This document shows positions 10,748 to 23,491 of a DNA stretch of 64,000 nucleotides, piece by piece; position 1 is the stretch's first letter; every line of letters begins with the position of its first letter. The position numbers were made by a program, and so were the translations under genes. The notes under the pieces are model-generated. The model saw only the letters and a list, made by a program, of their open reading frames with translations, had not been told where the DNA came from and made no database searches. The stretch lies in assembly GCA_009809945.1 (NCBI GenBank), contig WTPW01000400.1, positions 114,531 through 178,530 of the forward strand. Direction: 5' to 3'. This stretch comes from Gigaspora margarita. Its lineage: Eukaryota > Glomeromycota > Glomeromycetes > Diversisporales > Gigasporaceae.

Positions 10748-11704
10748 TAACTAAAGTTGGAGTTAAAGATTTCTGCTTATTTTGTTGAGAGCTCTTAATT
10801 ACCAATTTGTATAAATCAGCACTATAGCTATATTATTACTATATTTGAAATTGGTTATAAACAATTAAGTAAACAATATATTATCAAATCTGATAATAAC
10901 CTTTATGAAAAGTTTTTTTATACTAAGTAAATATTATTTTGGCTCTAAGTAAATTTGTAGAGCAGATTATTATATTCTATTGCTAAAAAATCATTAAAAT
11001 TGGACTAGTAGATAAAAAGATATAAGTAAAATATCTTCAAATATCTTTAATTATATAACAATTTTATAAATATAAACTAGATTCAGATTTTGTACTATGT
11101 TGTTTATATATTTGTTTGGCCCAATTCCAAATATAAAAATAATGCTAATCTTCTCTGGATTGGCAATTAATAACAATTTCCTATATCAATACTAATAAAC
11201 TCTTTCCTTTTTTTATACTAGTGCAGTAAGATTGCAATATTTGAATTCAATTGTTAAGATATTTAATTTGTAATCCATAAGTAAGTAAAAGAATTTGATT
11301 AGTGATTAGTAGTGCATTTTATGTTAAAACAATTAATACTCATAATTTGGAGCAATTTTAAACTTCTTGAATTCTGCCAAGCTAACATATTTTGTATTTC
11401 TATAAAATCATATTGGCTGATTTGTTTTGACCCAAAATCAACCAATCATGATTAAGAATTATCAAAAAAAATTTACACAAAAATTTATTATAGAGCAAAT
11501 TTTCACAAAAATGGTCTTTTAACTAGTATTAAATATCTAATGTTCTTAGTGTTATTATGTTCTCATATAATAAATAAAAAAGATATAAATTCTTTTTTTT
11601 TATTATTTTCAATTATTATAAAATGCACTTATAGTATTTTACTACTATAGGTAAATTAGAATTGCAAATCTGTGTAACAAAAACAAAAAATAAATTTTAA
11701 TATT
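10748..11704. other. AT-rich non-coding stretch
   Basis: No open frame of note and no TIR or tandem repeat recognised on either strand. Confidence 0.5.
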
Positions 11705-12080
11705 TTAGAGTTAGGGTGAGGCCTGGAATTTTATCTGGGCAATTTAGTATATACAAAATTTAGCAAAAAATTTTTTATTAGAGCCCCAAAGGTGGTTTTA
11801 TAAGCAAAATTTCGAGATATAATTGTTTTTTTTTAAAATAAACAAAAAAAAACAAAATTTTATATCAGGTAGTGACAGATATTACATAATATTTTTTTAC
11901 TACACCCTCTACCCCCCTCCCTCCCACGTAAGAGAATTTGATTGGTTATTATAAATTTATATATCTAATGTAAGACAATCAGGAACCCCCTCCTCCCCTT
12001 AGGATATTACGTAATATCTGTTATTACCCTTACACCTGATCTTAAATTTTGATTGGCTATTCTAATAGTTTTGTGTAATA
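11705..12080. repeat. Dispersed repeat with GTTAGGGTGAGGCCTGG core, copy A
   Basis: The segment 11705-11830 matches, in reverse orientation, 29450-29645: GTTAGGGTGAGGCCTGG against GTTAGGGCGAGGCCTGG, followed by a shared A-rich tract (AGCAAAAAATTTTTTATTAG). Nested inside, 11873-12027 is bounded by ACAGATATTACATAATAT and ATATTACGTAATATCTGT, a further inverted pair around a C-rich stretch with two CCCTCC blocks. Confidence 0.6.
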
Positions 12081-13958
12081 TGATTTAAAACACTATAGGT
12101 GCATTTAGTAAACTTATTGTCTGAAGCGTAGCGAGAACTCTATAGTATAGCAATGGACACGATCTTGTGTTGGATTCCAGTCACATGTACGCATATTAGC
12201 CAATTAGCTATAGAGATCAACATGGATCAGCCTGATGTTTATTCTTGGCTTCGGACACTAATGGTATCCATTTTCCTAGTTAATATTATTATTAAGAATA
12301 TCAAATGTTTATAAGAATATAAAATTATCAATTTATGTTTCAAAGAACAAAAAAAATTTCAGATATTTAATACTGCTTTTAACTAGCTTTGTGTTTATAA
12401 TTAAGTATGTAGAAAATTATAAAATGCATATATTTAATTATAAGCCAAAAGTAGGTTAAAAAGGCCATTTTTTGAAAATTAGCTTTTAAATTTATTCTTA
12501 ATAGTTACCAACTTATCAAACAATGCCAAACCCATTCTAAAACACCAAGTATTTCCAGCTTAGCATAACTATTTTATTAAGTTTTATTGGTTTTTTTAAC
12601 TTGTCTATATGTAAAAAAGTTCTTTTGTTAGTTGTAACAAATGCTTCATTTGTTAGTTTTTCAATGTTACTTAGGAGCAAATTTTTACGTAACAGTATCA
12701 AAAAAAGGCCCAAAAAATCAAATTAGCTAATATATTGTAAAAACAATTTTCCTCTTCTCTACAGTGACAATATCATCAAAATTGACCCAATAGATTATGA
12801 GAGATTATTATTTTGTCTTTACAATTATATGAAATTTTCTTTGCAGATCAGTAAAAAAATTTTAGATGATTGCAAAGACAAAAAAAAACAATATCTTGCA
12901 ATCTATTGAGTCAATTTTAATAATTTTGCAACTATTAGAAAAAAAGCCACTATTAAAAAAAGAAAAATTATTTTTACAATTTTTATAGAAATACAAAAAA
13001 TATTAACTTGGCAGAAATCAATAAATTTAAAAACTAGCTTTAGATTATGAGTTTTAATTGCTTTGAAATAAAATGCACCCTACTGATCATCAATCAATTC
13101 TTTCTCTTGCTTATGGATTACAAATTAATAATAATATGATTAGAGCTACAAAATTGAAATTACAGAAATTGAGTATTTTTCAATAAAAAAACAATCAATT
13201 ATTTAACCAATTTAAGATTATATAAAAAAGCTCTAATTTGAACATTTCTTTTTCTAATTTTATTAATAGCAAATTTGGATTTATTGATAATTGAAATTTA
13301 CTAAATTTACTTAAAATGATAACATAATTATACAGATCAAGATAAATTCAATTATCAATTTATAAAACAAAATTGGAAGGATTATAATAAAAAAATTATA
13401 GAGCTAACACTTCTCTTATTTTAATGGTTGAGACTCAACTAAGTTCTACTTTATTTTAAAATCAAGTTATATATTATTTTGCATATAGCAAAAATTAAAG
13501 AATTTTAATTATTTCAGCAATACTAATATGTGCTATAATTTCTTTATTTACTTCATTTTCTTTGAATAATTACTTTTTTCTTTTCTTAGTTTATTTATTT
13601 AACTTTATCTAATTACTAGAAATTTGAGAAAATTGAAAATTTATATTACTAATTACTATACTAGATTTTTGTATCTTACCTTTTACAATATATATACCAT
13701 AAAATGCTCTTTAAAGTACATAGGTATTTTACATTCAACATGTGGTCTAGAAGGTACAATACATGGTGAGATACTATAGTCAAAGGAAGAATACTATACA
13801 TTCATATAAGTCATGAATCTAAAAATAAAAATAGTCTCAAAAAGCTTTTTTTTTTTGAACACTTATAAATATTGGAATACTTTGCATTTCTAGAATCATG
13901 ATATTATTTAAAGTACTTGGGTACAATACAAAATTATCCTCAAAAAAGTCAGGGTACA
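12081..13958. other. AT-rich non-coding stretch
   Basis: Around 12775 and 12900 an inverted pair contains ATCAAAATTGACCCAATAGATT and its partner, a weak version of the module described for the Harbinger-like elements. Otherwise nothing is recognised. A moderately GC-rich patch at 12120-12270 shows no gene. Confidence 0.45.
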
Positions 13959-13961
13959 TTA

Positions 13962-15230
13962 GGGAGCTTCCAGAAATCAGCTGATTTCTGGGTGGGTGGG
14001 TGGGTCAGCTGAAGTATCAGGTGTAATTTCGGCCAAAATTTCATAATTCCGGCCAAAGTTGCAAAATTATTTTTGACCAAAATTATATATTTATTAATAA
14101 TATTTGATAATTAATAACTTTTGAACTACTGGACCAAATTTGATGATTCAACTACCAAAATGATCCTCTCAATGAGAGGATTCTAGCGAGTCCAAAATCG
14201 TTAAAATCCAATCACAGAATCCTGTGATCAGAATAGATTTGTGTTACTATAAAAGTTCTATAATTTATTAAATAATTATAACCCATTTATAGCAACACAA
14301 ATTTATTTCGATCTTAGGATCCTGTGATTGGATTTTAACGATTTTGGGCTTGTTAGAATCCTCTCATTGAGAGGATCATNTTGGTAGTAAAATCATCGAA
14401 ATTGGCCCAGTAGATCAGAAGTTATTAACAATTAAAAATTAATTTTAATTGTTAATAACTTCTGATCTACTGGACCAATTTCGATGATTTTACTACCAAA
14501 ATGATCCTCTCAATGTGAGGATTCCAACAAGCCAAAATCATTAAAATCCAATCACAGGATCCTAAGATCGAAATAAATTTGTATTACTATAAATGGGTAT
14601 AATTATTTAATACATTATAGAACTTTTATAGTTACACAAATCTATTCTGATCACAGCATCCTGTGATTGAGTTTTAACAATTTTGGGCTTGCTAGAATCC
14701 TCTCATTGAGAGGATCATTTTGGTAGTAAAATCATCGAAATTGACCTAGTAGATTAGAAGTTATTAACAATTAAAAATTAATTTTAATTGTTAATAACTT
14801 CTGATCTACTGGGTCAATTTCGATGATTTTACTACCAAATTGATCCTCTCAATGAGAGGATTCTAACAAGCACAAAATCGCTAAAATCCAATCACAAGAT
14901 CCTAAGATCGAATAAATTTGTGTTACTATAAATGGGTTATAATTATTTAATAAATTATAGAACTTTTATAGTAACACAAATCTATTTCGATAACAGGATC
15001 CTGTAATTGGATTTTAACGATTTTGGACTTGCTAGAATCCTCTCATTGAGAGGATCATTTTGGTAGTTAAATCAACAAATTTGGTCCAGTAGATCAAAAG
15101 TTATTTACTATTAAATATTTTATTTAACTTTTTAATAATCATAAAATCTGATTGGCTAATTGGAGTATCAGGTGTGGGTGGGTGGGGTAGGCTCATAGTA
15201 AACAAAATCAGCTGATTTCTGGAAGCTCCC
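13962..15230. mobile_element. PIF/Harbinger-like modular TIR element, copy 1
   Basis: TIRs start GGGAGCTTCCAGAAATCAGC on both sides and continue for about 26 bp. A TTA target duplication flanks (13959-13961 and 15231-15233), as in PIF/Harbinger. The 1269-bp body has no gene. It is six alternating forward and reverse copies of a roughly 110-bp module (CTACTGGACCAATTTCGATG...ATCCTCTCAATGAGAGGATT...AATCACAGGATCCTGTGATC), giving three tandem palindromic dimers at about 340-bp spacing (module starts 14126, 14467, 14806). Subterminal GGTGGGTGGGTGGGTCAGCTG and a GGGTGGGTGGGG block near the other end are asymmetric G-rich marks. The same element is at 62183-63456. Confidence 0.85.
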
Positions 15231-15233
15231 TTA

Positions 15234-17767
15234 CACAATGGATACTTTAAAGAGTGTTTTACAGTTTATATAATAGTAACAATATAGATTCTCTAAAAAA
15301 TTGTAAAAACAGTATAAAATTTGTTTATACTGAATAGAGATTAGGTCATACTAATTTAATTTGGTAGTTTATATTACTTCTTTTTATTCTCTCATTATCT
15401 CTTACTTAAAGAAATCTTTTAATAAATTTATTAAAAATCTGATTAATCATTTGATAAAATAGACAAACAAAATTTTTTATTGAAACCATTGATGGAGATA
15501 CTTAAACTTTTAGAAAGTTTTATTAAATATAAATATACAAAGCTTGTGTACAATTTTAGTAACAATGAAAAGAAAGTTAGTTGTATTGGAATTATTATAA
15601 TTTTTATAATAGTTTCTATAAAAACTTCTGTTACAAAACTACTTGATATATAATATACTGTCAGCCCTCCCCAAACTGATTCTGTTAAAATCGATAATCT
15701 GTCAAATCTGATAAATACTTAATCTACCAAGTTGATACCTGATATATAAATCTAATAGTTTATAATGTTCCCAAATCTGATAACCTCCTGAAACTGATAC
15801 AAAACATGTCCACCATGCATACCAGTTTAGGGAGGTCTGACAGTATTTTAAAATTGATTTGGATTTGATTTTTATTCTAAAATACTGTAAAAAAATTCTT
15901 ATACAAATCTTGCTCACTATTCTAATAATTACAATATATAGTTAGAGTTGAATTAGCTAAAATTATTATACCAGGAACATAGTACAAAGAACAAAGTGTA
16001 TGGTTTACTGAAGAGTTAAGTAGTGTGTACAAATCTGAGAATCAGATTGGATGATTGAAACTTGTGACTTTGGATTTCTATATTTGTCTTGTGTATACTG
16101 AATATTGATGTGTGTAAGGGTATATAATATTATTCATGATGAATTTAATTTACTTGACTGGTCATTAATTAACTAAAAAAGGGTAGAGGGCAAATAATTT
16201 AAATCACAGGGGTTTGAGGTGATTTAATATTGCTTTAAAATTATTTTTTTATGATTTGTATTATCGTCAGTGATATTGACATTATGATTAATAATACTAA
16301 TATAGTTACATAATTAATAGAACCCCAAACAATATATAGATAGGTAAGGTGTCTTTCAAAATTTTTATTAATTGCTGTACGCAAGACTTTTTTATAAGAT
16401 CAGTATGCAAAACTTATACTTTACAATCAAAAAATTAAAAAAAATAGGCAAATTAAAATCAAAACCTCAGTTATAGTATAAAATTTTATCATCAGGAAAG
16501 TTTTTATAGTGCAGATTTGCACAAAGTTTTAAAAAATCAATTATTAAAAATCTGCTATTAATAAAAAAAATTTTAAAAATCTGCAAAAATCTTCAAAAAC
16601 TTAAAAATTTGTGCAGAATATTAATTAATAAATTAGCTATATCATGGTTTTGTATATATGTTTTTTATTAAAAAATACACAACATTGGGAAATTGCTAAA
16701 TTTCTAATTATTTTATTTTACTATTACAATATTTATTTTAATATATAATAAAGTATAAATTTATAATATACAAGTGTTTGTGGAGCACCACCGGTGCCCC
16801 TTAAAAATTACATTTTTAGAATAATAAAGGCTCCCAAAAAATTAGCAAATTAGTGATCTCAAAAAAAAAATTCTACTAAGCATACTTAACCTTCCCAAAT
16901 TATGATTGGTTTTTTTGCAGCCAGCGCATTTAACCACTTTAACTTACTATTTAGTGCCCTTAGTATGTTGTTAAAGTAGCTATCTTGCATTAAGATTAGG
17001 CTGCACTTAGTTGAAAGCATGGGTTAGTTAGTTGGTCGGTGGGATTTTTTTTTAATTTGCTGTAAAAGGATATAAGATTATGCAAGGTTAATTTTGCATT
17101 TTTGCATTAAAAAATTAGGCAATGGTCATTTTTTTTGTCATTCGTATTTGACAATTACAATCGAAAAATTATTGCTGGGAAGGATCACTAATCAATAAAG
17201 CTCATAATTAACATAGAATACATAAGTTTCACTTCAAACTAGAGATGGGTTGCATGCGAGTGCATGATTACTCAGTCGTGCGCATTAATGCGCATTCATA
17301 TGTATTTTATCCCATCTAAATTTTATGTAGGAAATATAATTTAGCCAGAGAGCGTAATGTCATGCGGAATTGAGGAATAGGAATGCCAAAGTTCCGAAAA
17401 TTTCCGAAAATGGATGAACAAAATGACAAGAAGGTCGAGGTAAAAATTTGAGCAAAGGTCCGATATTTTCCGAAAGGAAAATATAAATTCCAAATATTAT
17501 ATCATGCGATATCATGCGTATTATATCTCATCACTACTTCTAGCGAAAATTAAAATTTTGATTTACTACGGGTTCCTAATATTAGATGTTTAAAATCACG
17601 GGCATTAATTATATGATCAATTTGTATCTAAACAGTACGCCGCAATTTTAGTTTAATCAGTAAGATAAAATAAGATAAACTGACAGGCAGACTTGAATAA
17701 TCTACGAATTAAAGTATAATGCAGCATATTTTATTTTGTATTTTGTTATATAAAGTGTTATCAAGGG
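15234..17767. other. AT-rich non-coding stretch
   Basis: I see no gene. A weak minus-strand frame at 15702-15917 has no family features. A short GC-rich palindrome, GCACCACCGGTGC, is at 16785-16797. No target duplications or TIRs found. Confidence 0.5.
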
Positions 17768-18240
17768 ATGTACCGGGCACAATCTCTAACAAACAAATTA
17801 GATCGATTATGTTCAGTACTAAATATAAATGACAGGTCTTCTCTTGACACGCTCATGTATAAAAATATCGTGAATTTCCTTAATTCAACTTATGTAAAAA
17901 AATCAATGTGAAATTATTTATCATTTTATTTGCCATTATTAATTAAATCCCCTTGACAATACTAATGTCTCACAAATCATCGATTTCAAATTAGAATCTA
18001 TAAAGGATCAATTATACATTGATGTTGATCTTGACAATAATATCGATGATGTCTCTTATGAAATCATTAACAAAAACAATGAATGTATTACTTGATTAAA
18101 TTAGGAGATACAGATCTTCATGTTGTTGAAATGGTGGACATTATCATTGCTGGCAATGTACTAGAGACAATACACTGGTTACGAATATGTACGCAATTGA
18201 TATTTGCAAAGGAGGAAGAATTATTTTCAGGGTAGTTGTT
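17768..18240 (+). pseudogene. Decayed small gene, unrecognised
   Basis: Three plus-strand segments read like protein although they are in different frames. The first starts at the ATG 17768: MYRAQSLTNKLDRLCSVLNI, on to NSTYVKKSM and a stop at 17909-17911. The second (about 17946-18094) contains NVSQIIDFKLESIKDQLYID. The third (about 18105-18240) contains VVEMVDIIIAGNVLETIHWL and ends at TAG. Amino-acid composition is balanced, unlike random AT-rich sequence. I could not join them by good splice sites, so a frameshifted pseudogene is more likely than an intron-containing gene. Product unknown. Confidence 0.4.
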
Positions 18241-18970
18241 ATATGAAGATTTAATAGGTGAGTCATAATAGATAGGAAATTGATTAGGTAGTAGTAGGAT
18301 ATGATTTGGAACAAGTTTATTTGTACATTTTATTTTAAACATCTAGGCATTAGGTATTATAATAGCGAGAATGGGTGTATTCGAGGAAGGTCGAGACCAT
18401 CAATTATTCATCATCGTTACTGTTATTAATAATCGATTTAACATTTTTTGAGATGTCTCTGGAAATAATATGGTGTTGAAGGTTTCGATAATAAATATTA
18501 TATTCAACATATTTATAATTATTATTTAATTTATATTGAAATTTGATTATTAAATAAATAATTGATCTATTGCTAATAAGTAATTTCTAATTGTGTTTTC
18601 TTTAATCTTTCCTGGTTGTACATGATAGAATAAGTTCATCTTAGAATTTAGATGTGAAATATAAAGTGCTAAACATTAGAATTATAATGTAATAAAGAAT
18701 TTTAAAAGACTAAAATTTATAGTAATTAAATTATAATTCATTATGCTTTCCATAACTTCCCAGCGAACATGTTTTTTCTGTTTTTGATTATCTATTTTTT
18801 GAAACTTGCCGTTGGCCTTAGATTGGCCAAATTTAAGTGTTCGGCACAATTATACTCTTAATTTTTGCTCAAAGTTTTTTGATAGACTACATTAAAAATG
18901 ACAAAAATATCTCTTTTCCTATGATTTGACCAAAAATACTGATTTAAATAAATTATTATTTTTTCAGTAT
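18241..18970. other. AT-rich spacer
   Basis: The antisense frame at 18118-18342 is a shadow of the decayed gene. Nothing else seen. Confidence 0.5.
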
Positions 18971-19140
18971 CTATAATTTAGGGTTAACGTTTTATTAACT
19001 GCAGGTATATATTGTTAAATGAACTGTCGGTGAAATAACTTTTGGTGAAATAACTGTCAGTGAAATAACAATCAGTGAAATAACTGTAATTGAAATGACT
19101 AACAGTGAAATGACTGTTAGTTAAGTAAATTGGAATCTTC
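18971..19140. repeat. GTCAGTGAAATAACT tandem array in a dispersed repeat
   Basis: A unit of about 15-16 bp (GTCAGTGAAATAACT and variants) is repeated roughly seven times from 19022 to 19125. Upstream, TAGGGTTAACGTTTTATTAACTGCAGGTAT matches the complement of 26555-26610, so this is one copy of a dispersed repeat also seen nested at 26530-26660. The minus-strand frame through it, with Tyr-Phe-Thr-Asp-Ser repeats, is a by-product. Confidence 0.65.
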
Positions 19141-19862
19141 ATAATTCGGTTATAAATTATAATAAATACAGTAAAACTAAACTTTTTCTTGCATGACCTT
19201 AACATAACTGAACTATTTAACGTTGGTTTAAAAGTTCCTGCACTTACTAATTTTACCATCAAATTTCCTGCAATTTCTATTGGTTGTGGAAGCATCTAAT
19301 CGGAGCATTGAAGTACATTAAAAAATAATCTTCATGATATTTTTTATTAAAAGGTTCAATTAATAATTTCTTGTATTCTTTTTTTTCGTTTTTTTTTTTT
19401 TTTTTTTGCATCATTGGGCTGAACAAACACACTGAATTTGTAGATTTCTAATTTAGGCAAATTTACGAATTTAGTGAATTTATACGAATGAAATAGTAAC
19501 TTTAAAAACGAATACATTTTTGCAGAACAATATTATATCTCAAATAAGACAGATTTTCTATTTCCATTTTTTACTTATATTCGTAAAGTACCAATAAATA
19601 TTAAATATTATTAATTAAGAATATTATGCAGTAGAAATTAACAGTTGCCTCACAAAAGTTTAAGATGGTTACACAAACATAAAAAGAATAATACAAATTT
19701 ACAAATATACAAATTAACGATACGTTTGTAGCGATAGAGGTTATTGTAGCTCCAAGCTTATGCATTCCAATATTATGTCCTTTTTTAAAGTCACATAATT
19801 GAATATTACTAGGCATGGTCGTGGTTAAATAAGGGTAATCGGAAAGGTAAGTAAGTTATATT
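19141..19862. other. AT-rich spacer with poly(T) run
   Basis: A T run lies at 19381-19407. No convincing gene; the minus-strand frame at 19601-19816 shows no family features. Confidence 0.5.
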
Positions 19863-19988
19863 ACGATAGGGTGAAACCTGAGTTGTGAAATAGTGAAATC
19901 TGCTATGATTATCCGCTTTTATATGATAAAAAAAAACATAATAAATGGCGGATTTCACCTTCATAACTCAGGTTCACCCTATTCTATT
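19863..19988. mobile_element. Hairpin MITE with TAGGGTGAA ends
   Basis: The left arm GATAGGGTGAAACCTGAGTT pairs with the right arm, reverse-complemented GAATAGGGTGAACCTGAGTT; arms of about 40 bp enclose a short AT loop. The ends begin TAGGG as in hAT elements, but the flanks show no clear 8-bp duplication. Confidence 0.6.
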
Positions 19989-21295
19989 ATATTTATAGCT
20001 GTTGATTCAATGAATTATTTTATGATTAGTTTTTTTTATAACGTTATATGATATATATATATTTTTTTTTGCATAAAATTTTGATGACATTTATTTGATT
20101 TTTGTGTAACTGTCCTAAACTTTTGAAGGTAACTTTACGTACGTAAGTACGAATGCTAGTTAATGGATAATTGTCAAATGATATCGATATATAAGTTTTG
20201 TTATGCTTATGCAATCTATAGATCTATTTAAGAAAAGCTTTTTTTTGGTAATCCGTTTTTTGGAGTCTTGTTTAAGAAATATTAAGCGAATGAAAGTTCG
20301 AATTAAACTTCATTAAATTACCACATATATGTAATACGAAATTAATTCATTAAATATAACATATAATTCTATCCTTTTTATGATTAATGTTAATTAAACT
20401 TTTGAGAACCATGCATAATTCAAGTTTGAATATTTATTGATAATTATGAACGCTTGGCAATTTGATGACAAATAAAAATTGCCGCAAAAATTATTATATA
20501 CTGTATAGTAATGCACATGCAAACTTAAACTTTAAGATTAATTATTGCGAATGGTTTAAATAATTGGTTATAATCTTTAAACAGACTATTTAAGTAACGT
20601 CTTTTCTTGTGACGCTCCAAAATAAAATATTTTACCAACAACAAGAAATTTGATGAATGGCTAACTAAGCGATTTTTTTTCAAAAGGAAATTTCAAGTAT
20701 ATTCAAATATCGAAAATCTTTACCAATTAAAATTACTATCAATTAATATTGTAGATGACCTAAATTTGAGTTTCACCTGTAAAAAATTTTTTCCAAAAAT
20801 TTCCGTTATTCCTCCATACTTTTTATGAAAATTCCGTGAATCTGCAACATGATTGACATAATCCAGACAAGACGAATAATCTTCATTATTTAAGGTTATA
20901 AATTACATTTATAGAAAAAACACGGAATATAAAGCACGGATTAACTTTTTTATAGGGGTCACCATAGTTTCAATCTAAAATTCCTACTATTTATTATACT
21001 TAGTTTCACCAGTTTTACCAGCATTCGCCAAATTTTCATTAGCTTCATCTGCAACTCTCAATTATGCATATAAGAGAAACTAATTGATTTTCTTGTGTAT
21101 TTATATTTGTAATATAAGTACTAATTTAAAATTATTTACTATAACACATATTATAAGGATCTATCTTTGTCAATACGTAGATTATATTGTAGATTTTATT
21201 CATTTCTTTCATTTTTGTGTATCAATAAATACGCTTATCTAAACCCAACATATTATTTCTATTAAAGTGAAATGTTAATCATTAGTATTTAACTT
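19989..21295. other. AT-rich non-coding stretch
   Basis: No gene, RNA or structured repeat recognised on either strand. Confidence 0.5.
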
Positions 21296-21465
21296 TAATT
21301 TTTATTAAACGTATTTAATATGAATTTCAACAACTTTATCATTTTATCAGCGAGTTATTAACCTGAAAATTAATTTCTTAATTTTTATTAAACGTATTTA
21401 ATATGAATTTCAACAACTTTATCATTTTTATCAGCGAGTTATTAACCTGAAAATTAATTTCTTAT
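21296..21465. repeat. Tandem duplication, 83-bp unit x2
   Basis: TTTATTAAACGTATTTAATA at 21301 recurs at 21384 and the whole unit, ending CGAGTTATTAACCTGAAAAT, is repeated almost exactly with one extra T in the second copy. Very recent duplication. Confidence 0.9.
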
Positions 21466-22090
21466 ATTTCTTATGAACATCCTAAGAGTGGATTAAAGAT
21501 TATCTTTAAATTTACATATTAATACAATAGACAATATATCCAAAAAAAGAATATTAAACAAATTATTAAATATATGGTTATTATTAATTTTATTATTATA
21601 TTTCTATCGAATTTTATTTTTATTTATAATCTAATCTGCAATTTATAATCTTTATTGTTTTTTGAAACTTGCTTAAATAATTTGATGTAATAATAATTTG
21701 ACTCGTGCTAATTCGTCATTCACGAATTAAACGAATTAAGATACGGTGAAACTAACAGATAATTCATGATTGGATCAATTCAGATTATGTTTGTTACTTT
21801 AAGTCGGAAAATTTATGTGTGCATCTCTTTGTAAACTTTAAATACCCGATAGATTTTCCTGCATGCAAAAGATTTACCATCTTAAGGTCTGTGCACTTTA
21901 ATAATTCTTATTTGAGATATTCCGACAAAGATCAGCGAATCCGTATATACAAATAGAATGCACAGTAACCATAACCATAACCATTCATGCATGTCATCCG
22001 AATTCGTGATACTCCAAAGATTTAAATTGCTTAACAATTAGATAACGCAAATTGATTTACAGATTAAAAATCACATGATTAATATAAATT
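21466..22090. other. AT-rich non-coding stretch
   Basis: No gene or repeat recognised. Confidence 0.5.
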
Positions 22091-22198
22091 TCGGTGGATT
22101 TGGAATTTCCCTAGTTAAATTAGGGTTAGGGTTAGTGTGTTCATATGATAAAATTAACTCCCAAAATGGGGGTTTTATATAAATTCCGAATCCACTTA
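22091..22198. repeat. Inverted pair around a short telomere-like tract
   Basis: GGTGGATTTGGAATTT (22092) pairs with AAATTCCGAATCCACT (22182). Between them is TTAGGGTTAGGGTTAG (about 22120-22140), two and a half telomere-type units. Too short to be a telomere. Confidence 0.4.
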
Positions 22199-23491
22199 AA
22201 TTCCATTTCCACTTACAATTATCTTACCCAGGTGCGCCAACAAAATTTCACTATCACGTGACAACAAGTAAAATTTATATGTTAAGCTATGACTTGAAAT
22301 ATTAGAGATAGGTTTAGACGTTTGTATAATAAAATCGGTCAAGAAAACTTTTTGTTAGTACACGAAAAGCAGTTTCTCATGTATTTTTTTTTGCGAAACA
22401 AGAAATTTTTAAAAAGCAAACGTCTGATTTGAATCTTCCCAATCGTGTTACGTTACACAAACTCGCGGTTCATCATTGGCTAACTTGGGTAGCTAAATAC
22501 TATTCGGTTTTAGACGCCAAGGGCTGCTGTCAAGATCTGCAACATGTGAGGTTTTCGACACAGCTAATCAAAAGCAATTAATGCACAAACGCTAATTTAT
22601 ATTATAGTTATTACTAAAGTTACATTACAGTTTCGTAAATGATAATTTCATAATTCAACAATTCACCGCAAAAATTAAAAAAAAAAAACAATCACATTTT
22701 TTAAAAATCTTGAATGAACATGACGTTTGCAAATTTGTTAGAATAGTCCAAGTTAATAGATGCTCAAATAGCAAATCTCACCCTGATGATCATAAATTAT
22801 AACCATACATCATGGACTTGAGATTTTTAGTAATTTCTATTTTAGATACGACAAACTCTTGATTACTTAAAACAGCAAAATGAAATAACCTAAACTTCAC
22901 ATACTAACACCTATTTGGATGAACTTAATTTTAGAAATGACCAATTAAAATCATTAAAACTCACAAACCCAGGATTGATATTCTGCAAATCTTGGATCAT
23001 CATTATACACTTATGATCAACAATATGCACGTTGACTAATACGTGACTAATAAATTATCTAATACTAAGTTAAGATTGTTAAGATTACTTTGTACAAGTC
23101 TAAATGCCATTGTTACATTAACCTAATTGAATTAGTTTAGAATGCTTATACTGTATATTCACAAACCTATTTTATTTTTCTTTTTAATAAAAACCAATAA
23201 TTCCCGAGAAAAAATTTTTTTATTTTATGTAAGCAAATAGATGAAACTGCAATGTCTGCATAAATTCATGACCAGTAAATGTAATCATTATATTAAAAAC
23301 TAATATTAAAAAAAATAATATCAAAACCTGTATAAATAGACGTTGATTATCAACTCAAAATTATCGAATGGATGGTCTCTTTATTAAAAATCTGTATTAA
23401 AAATAAGTACTCTCTCCAATTTTTTTTTTGATATCCCACCTAACTAAATTCTTTCATTCGCCCTATGTCTTATAATAACCATCAATTCAAA
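22199..23491. other. Upstream region of the receptor gene
   Basis: Non-coding as far as I can see. It includes the promoter side of the gene starting at 23492, but no promoter element can be identified with confidence. Confidence 0.5.

Noticed and set aside
18984..19295. Minus-strand frame with YFTDSYFTKSYFTDS repeats
   Set aside because: A by-product of the 15-bp tandem array; not a pentapeptide-repeat protein.
22120..22143. TTAGGG repeats as a telomere
   Set aside because: Only about two and a half units, flanked by ordinary sequence; an internal element core is more likely.
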